Source: Erysipelothrix sp.
GTDB lineage: Bacteria > Bacillota_I > Bacilli_A > Erysipelotrichales > Erysipelotrichaceae
Length of the DNA: 9,550 bases
Assembly (NCBI GenBank): GCA_030152625.1
Contig: JASLJD010000055.1
Coordinates: forward strand, 1-9,550
Direction: 5' to 3'
The translations under genes were made by a program, and so were the position numbers. The first letter of the stretch is position 1, and every line of letters starts with the position of its first letter. Below the pieces are notes generated by a model. It saw only the letters and a program-made list of their open reading frames with translations. It searched no databases and was not told the DNA's origin. Below, one piece after another: positions 7,066-9,550 of the stretch.

Positions 7066-7674
7066 ATGAAACATTATTATACAATACAAAAACCAGTGGT
7101 TGTGGAACAAGAAATTAAAAAGTCAAAGTTCATTACTTATTTGGAACCTGTGAAGACTGAAGATGAAGCTAAGGAATTCATTCAGGCGATTAAGAAAGAA
7201 CATTTTAAAGCGACACATCATTGTTCCGCATATGTTATTGACCAAATTGAACGATCCAATGATGATGGGGAACCTGCCTCCAGTGCGGGTTTACCGATGC
7301 TTCAAACATTGAAGGGGTCTTCCATGAATTATGTTATTGCTGTGGTTGTTCGCTATTACGGTGGTGTCAAACTGGGGGTGGGTGGTTTAATTCGAGCGTA
7401 TGGATCCAGCGTTAGTCAGGCGCTTGAAGCAGCTCAATTGTATGAGCCATTGAAAGTGCATCGCTATGCCATTACTTTTCCATATCCATCGATTAATGAT
7501 ATTGAAGTTCATTTCGAAGAAGAAGCTGAAGTTCTTGATCGCGAGTATGGAGAAAATGTTACATACACCATCCGATTAACAGATGAAGCATTGCTTGATG
7601 ATTTAGAAGATCTTACTCGTGGCGATGTAAAAATAGAGAAACTAGGAGAAGCGATCGAACATGTTGCATGTTAG
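7066..7674 (+). CDS. yigZ: YigZ/IMPACT family protein (YvyE-like)
   Basis: 202 residues, the usual size for bacterial YigZ/YvyE. The N-terminal UPF0029 (IMPACT) domain spans about 1-120 and carries K19-S-K-F-I, A49-T-H-H-C-S-A-Y, N65-D-D-G-E-P-A-S-S-A-G-L-P and V95-R-Y-Y-G-G-V-K-L-G-V-G-G-L-I-R-A-Y. The C-terminal part, about 135-195, corresponds to DUF1949, a ferredoxin-like fold resembling EF-G domains. The bacterial biochemical role is not settled; the eukaryotic relative IMPACT regulates the eIF2 kinase GCN2. ATG 7066 is the only plausible start, since the conserved N-terminus follows at once, yet there is no ribosome binding site and the -10 element ends six bases before it. The gene heads an operon and overlaps the next one by 14 bases. 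Confidence 0.93.
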   Translation: MKHYYTIQKPVVVEQEIKKSKFITYLEPVKTEDEAKEFIQAIKKEHFKATHHCSAYVIDQIERSNDDGEPASSAGLPMLQTLKGSSMNYVIAVVVRYYGGVKLGVGGLIRAYGSSVSQALEAAQLYEPLKVHRYAITFPYPSINDIEVHFEEEAEVLDREYGENVTYTIRLTDEALLDDLEDLTRGDVKIEKLGEAIEHVAC

Positions 7675-8104
7675 TGATAAATCTATTAGGGAAGAGTTGA
7701 AGGAAAACAATCTTCGGTTCACAAAACAAAGATCAGAAATTTTATCGGTTCTTAAAGCAAGTTCCATCCCTTTAAATATGGATCAAATCATCGAAGCCTT
7801 GTCGATTGAGATGGACCTTTCGACGGTTTATCGTATTCTCGATGCATTTGAAGAGGTGGGGCTTGTTAATAAGTCTGTTTTGATCGAGCCAGATCAAAAT
7901 GTGGTTTATGCTTATAATCGTCAACAGCATGAACATCACTTGATTTGTACTTCTTGTTTAGAGATGAAAGTGATTCGAGGTTGTCCTCTTGGTAATTATG
8001 AAACAGAAGTTGAAGAGGAAACAGGCTATTCAGTGAGTTATCATCAACTTGAACTCTATGGCATTTGTCCTCAATGCCAAAAGAAAGAAGGGACGAAAAA
8101 TTGA
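7661..8104 (+). CDS. Fur-superfamily metal-responsive repressor, Zur-like
   Basis: 147 residues, normal for Fur/Zur/PerR proteins. The N-terminal winged helix starts with L18-R-F-T-K-Q-R and has recognition helix D52-L-S-T-V-Y-R-I-L followed by E-E-V-G-L-V. The C-terminal dimerization domain has H90-E-H92-H93-L-I-C96-T-S-C99 and C136-P-Q-C139, the paired CxxC motifs of the structural zinc site, plus H128 in H-Q-L-E-L-Y-G. The segment I-R-G-C108-P-L resembles I-E-S-C-P-M in B. subtilis Zur more than Fur or PerR, so zinc sensing is a reasonable guess; the metal cannot be proved from sequence. ATG 7661 lies inside the end of yigZ, with AGGAG (7644-7648) a longish 12 bases upstream. The stop overlaps the start of the CDF exporter, suggesting co-translation and a shared metal homeostasis role. 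No clear Zur or Fur box is visible at the operon promoter. Confidence 0.9.
   Translation: MLHVSDKSIREELKENNLRFTKQRSEILSVLKASSIPLNMDQIIEALSIEMDLSTVYRILDAFEEVGLVNKSVLIEPDQNVVYAYNRQQHEHHLICTSCLEMKVIRGCPLGNYETEVEEETGYSVSYHQLELYGICPQCQKKEGTKN
8088..8093 (+). promoter_or_regulatory. Ribosome binding site that selects the TTG start of the CDF gene
   Basis: AAGGGA lies seven bases before TTG 8101, inside the end of the Fur-family gene. The alternative in-frame ATG at 8074 and TTG at 8065 have no such site upstream. Confidence 0.75.
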
Positions 8105-9213
8105 CAAAGCGTTTATCGGAAGGTTTTAGAGCAGGCCTCTTTGGTCTTGCGATGAATCTTCTTCTTTTTATTTTAAAAATTGTTTGGGCTTTTAAAGTCC
8201 ATAGTAGCTCAGTTCTTGCGGATGCGATGAATAATTTATCAGACTTTTTATCATCAAGCATCACCTTACTGGGTTTTTATTTAGCCTCCAAACCCGCAGA
8301 CTACGAACATCCATTTGGACACGCACGTTTTGAAACGATCAGTGGTTTTATGATTTCCTTGATCATGCTTTACTTAGGTTTAGCGACACTCAAAGATAAT
8401 GTTCAATCAATTTTTGATCCCAAGTTGTTGCAATTACAAAGAGGCATCTTTACAGTCTTGTTTTTTTCGATTGGCATTAAATTGATTATGTATTTTTATT
8501 ATCAAAAGAAATACCAAAGCACCGAATCGGAGCTTATGAACGCCAATGCCATCGATAGCATCAATGATGTTTGGATGACCTTAGCGATTGTACTTGCAAT
8601 TTGGGTTGAAAAGCAAGGTTGGTTCCGACTTGACCTCATTTTAGGAATCCTTCTTTCTTTTATGATTATTTTCACATCCCTTCAAATGATTTACCAATTT
8701 ATTTATGATTTATTGGGTTCAAGACCCGATGATCTTTTGATTGAAGAGATTCAGTCAATTCTTGAAAAAGAAGATGAAATCTTGGGTTATCATGACTTGA
8801 TGCTCCATTCTTACGGTCCGGAAGAATACTATGGAACCGTTCATGTTGAGCTTGATGCACGCTATGATCTCCTGGAAGCCCATCGTATTGTTGATCGATT
8901 AGAGTATTGTATTCAAAAAGATACAGGTGTTGAAATAGTTATTCATTTGGATCCCATTGATCTTGAAGATCCTGAAAGAAAAAAGATGGAAGAAGTTTTT
9001 GCTGAAATTCTTACTAAAATTCATCCTGATTTAGATTATCACGATTTTCGAATTATCAAAAAACGTATTCTTGTTGATGTTGTTATTCCGCAAAATCTTT
9101 CAGATATTTCCAATCATCAATTGACTGAAAAAATTGAAGAGGCTTTTAAAGAAAAATCTTATCATTATCGTTTTACAATCATCTATGATCGGAATTATTT
9201 GTTGGAAGAATAA
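8101..9213 (+). CDS. Cation diffusion facilitator (CDF) metal exporter with an extended C-terminus
   Basis: 370 residues from TTG 8101. CDF transporters are dimeric membrane antiporters that export Zn, Mn, Fe or Co against protons. Hydrophobic segments fall near 11-31, 37-62, 80-98, 115-134, 157-170 and 178-204, fitting six membrane helices. The site A signature is L-A-D41-A-M-N44-N-L-S-D48 in helix 2 and D152-S-I-N-D156 in helix 5; H70-P-F-G-H74 follows helix 2. The helix 5 DxxxD, in place of the HxxxD common in zinc exporters, and the N-N-x-x-D of helix 2 resemble manganese exporters such as B. subtilis MneP, so Mn is as likely as Zn. The cytosolic domain (about 211-287) has Y230-H-D-L, T-V-H248-V-E-L-D and V-I-H282-L-D-P. 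A further 80 residues look like a second, degenerate copy. The start overlaps the fur-family stop (TTGA). Confidence 0.93.
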   Translation: MTKRLSEGFRAGLFGLAMNLLLFILKIVWAFKVHSSSVLADAMNNLSDFLSSSITLLGFYLASKPADYEHPFGHARFETISGFMISLIMLYLGLATLKDNVQSIFDPKLLQLQRGIFTVLFFSIGIKLIMYFYYQKKYQSTESELMNANAIDSINDVWMTLAIVLAIWVEKQGWFRLDLILGILLSFMIIFTSLQMIYQFIYDLLGSRPDDLLIEEIQSILEKEDEILGYHDLMLHSYGPEEYYGTVHVELDARYDLLEAHRIVDRLEYCIQKDTGVEIVIHLDPIDLEDPERKKMEEVFAEILTKIHPDLDYHDFRIIKKRILVDVVIPQNLSDISNHQLTEKIEEAFKEKSYHYRFTIIYDRNYLLEE

Positions 9214-9242
9214 AAAAGACTTTTGCTCAGCAAAAGTCTTTT
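9214..9242. terminator. Bidirectional terminator between the CDF gene and the UPF0173 hydrolase
   Basis: A perfect 13-bp stem (AAAAGACTTTTGC and its complement) with loop TCA starts right after the CDF stop codon. The A-run and T-run ends allow termination in both directions. Its right arm shares two bases with the stop codon (9243-9241) of the minus-strand hydrolase gene. Confidence 0.93.
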
Positions 9243-9550
9243 ATAATTGAATTATTTCACCGACTTCGGGTATTTTCACAATTTGCGGCCTTGCTTTCTT
9301 TTTGAAGTCATACGGATTGCTTTCGATTAAAGGGAATGTGTTGTAATGAATGGGGATAGTGATATTGGCACCGATCCATTGGCTGGCCGTGGCCGCATCT
9401 TCAATACCCATCGTATAGACATCACCAATAGGAAGTAAAGCACAGTCAATATTTTTAATTAATTTCATATCACTGAAAAGGCCGGTATCCCCCGCATGAT
9501 AAAGACGTACGCCACCTGATTCGAATACAATCCCAGCTGGATTACCAAGT
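9241..9550 (-). CDS. UPF0173 metal-dependent hydrolase (YtkL-like, metallo-beta-lactamase fold), N-terminal part beyond the right edge
   Basis: The last 102 codons of a metallo-beta-lactamase-fold protein, just under half of the usual 225-230 residues; the reading frame continues open past the right edge, so the ATG at 9468 is internal. Visible motifs are L-Y-H-A-G-D-T-G-L-F-S-D-M, which supplies the bridging aspartate of the dinuclear metal centre, L-L-P-I-G-D-V-Y-T-M-G with the following D-A-A, and I-P-I-H-Y-N-T-F-P with the last metal-ligand histidine. This order matches B. subtilis YtkL and UPF0173 proteins closely. The substrate of the family is not established to my knowledge. The H-x-H-x-D-H metal motif must lie outside the window. 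It converges on the CDF gene and shares its terminator. Confidence 0.93.
   Translation of the reverse strand, partial: LGNPAGIVFESGGVRLYHAGDTGLFSDMKLIKNIDCALLPIGDVYTMGIEDAATASQWIGANITIPIHYNTFPLIESNPYDFKKKARPQIVKIPEVGEIIQL

Noticed and set aside
8065..8100. Longer N-terminus for the CDF protein (TTG 8065 or ATG 8074)
   Set aside because: Neither has a ribosome binding site, both lie deep in the regulator gene, and TTG 8101 has AAGGGA at ideal spacing plus a 4-nt stop-start overlap typical of coupled genes.
7866..8264. Minus-strand open frame of 132 codons
   Set aside because: It is antisense to the Fur-family and CDF genes, both clearly coding on the plus strand; the product has no recognisable motif.
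9241..9468. A complete 75-residue small protein starting at ATG 9468
   Set aside because: The frame continues open to the window edge with the conserved Y-H-A-G-D-T-G-L-F-S-D segment before this Met, so it is the internal part of a UPF0173 hydrolase.
1..9550. CRISPR array, mobile element, defence island or biosynthetic cluster
   Set aside because: No direct-repeat array, transposase, integrase, terminal repeat or specialised biosynthetic gene is visible. AddAB processes phage DNA ends, but here it sits next to exoA as ordinary repair machinery.

Overview
The window is AT-rich chromosomal DNA from a low-GC Gram-positive bacterium (Bacillota, possibly a clostridial or Erysipelotrichia-like lineage; the exact taxon is an inference). 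The reasons are the AddAB rather than RecBCD recombination enzyme, DegV-family proteins, a UPF0173 hydrolase, strong GGAGG-type ribosome binding sites and consensus sigma-A promoters. TGG encodes Trp and TGA is used as a stop, so the standard code applies. Nine protein genes (two cut by the window edges) fill almost all of the sequence. There is no gene-free stretch above 300 bases, and I saw no RNA gene, mobile element or CRISPR array.

Layout. Positions 1-4221 (minus strand) hold addB followed by addA, whose ATG overlaps the addB stop; addA runs off the left edge. Divergently, at 4357-5112 (plus), lies exoA, a class II AP endonuclease. The two share a 135-bp intergenic region with back-to-back promoters, so this half is a DNA repair module: double-strand-break processing plus abasic-site repair. 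Two terminators separate exoA from the convergent pair of DegV-family genes (5202-6965, minus), which look like a tandem duplication that included their promoter and ribosome binding site.

Divergent from the degV pair is a three-gene overlapping operon on the plus strand (7066-9213): yigZ (IMPACT family), a Fur-superfamily regulator with a Zur-like metal region, and a CDF metal exporter starting at TTG. The regulator and exporter overlap by 4 nt and plausibly form a metal homeostasis pair. A shared bidirectional terminator separates the exporter from the C-terminal part of a UPF0173 (YtkL-like) metallo-beta-lactamase-fold hydrolase running off the right edge on the minus strand.

No obviously new multi-gene system is visible; most of this is housekeeping DNA. 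The points most worth a second look are: an AddB that has lost the iron-sulfur cysteines and Walker A motif; very short or absent 5' leaders at all four promoters, with yigZ apparently leaderless; a CDF transporter with a second, degenerate copy of its C-terminal domain; and duplicated degV leaders.
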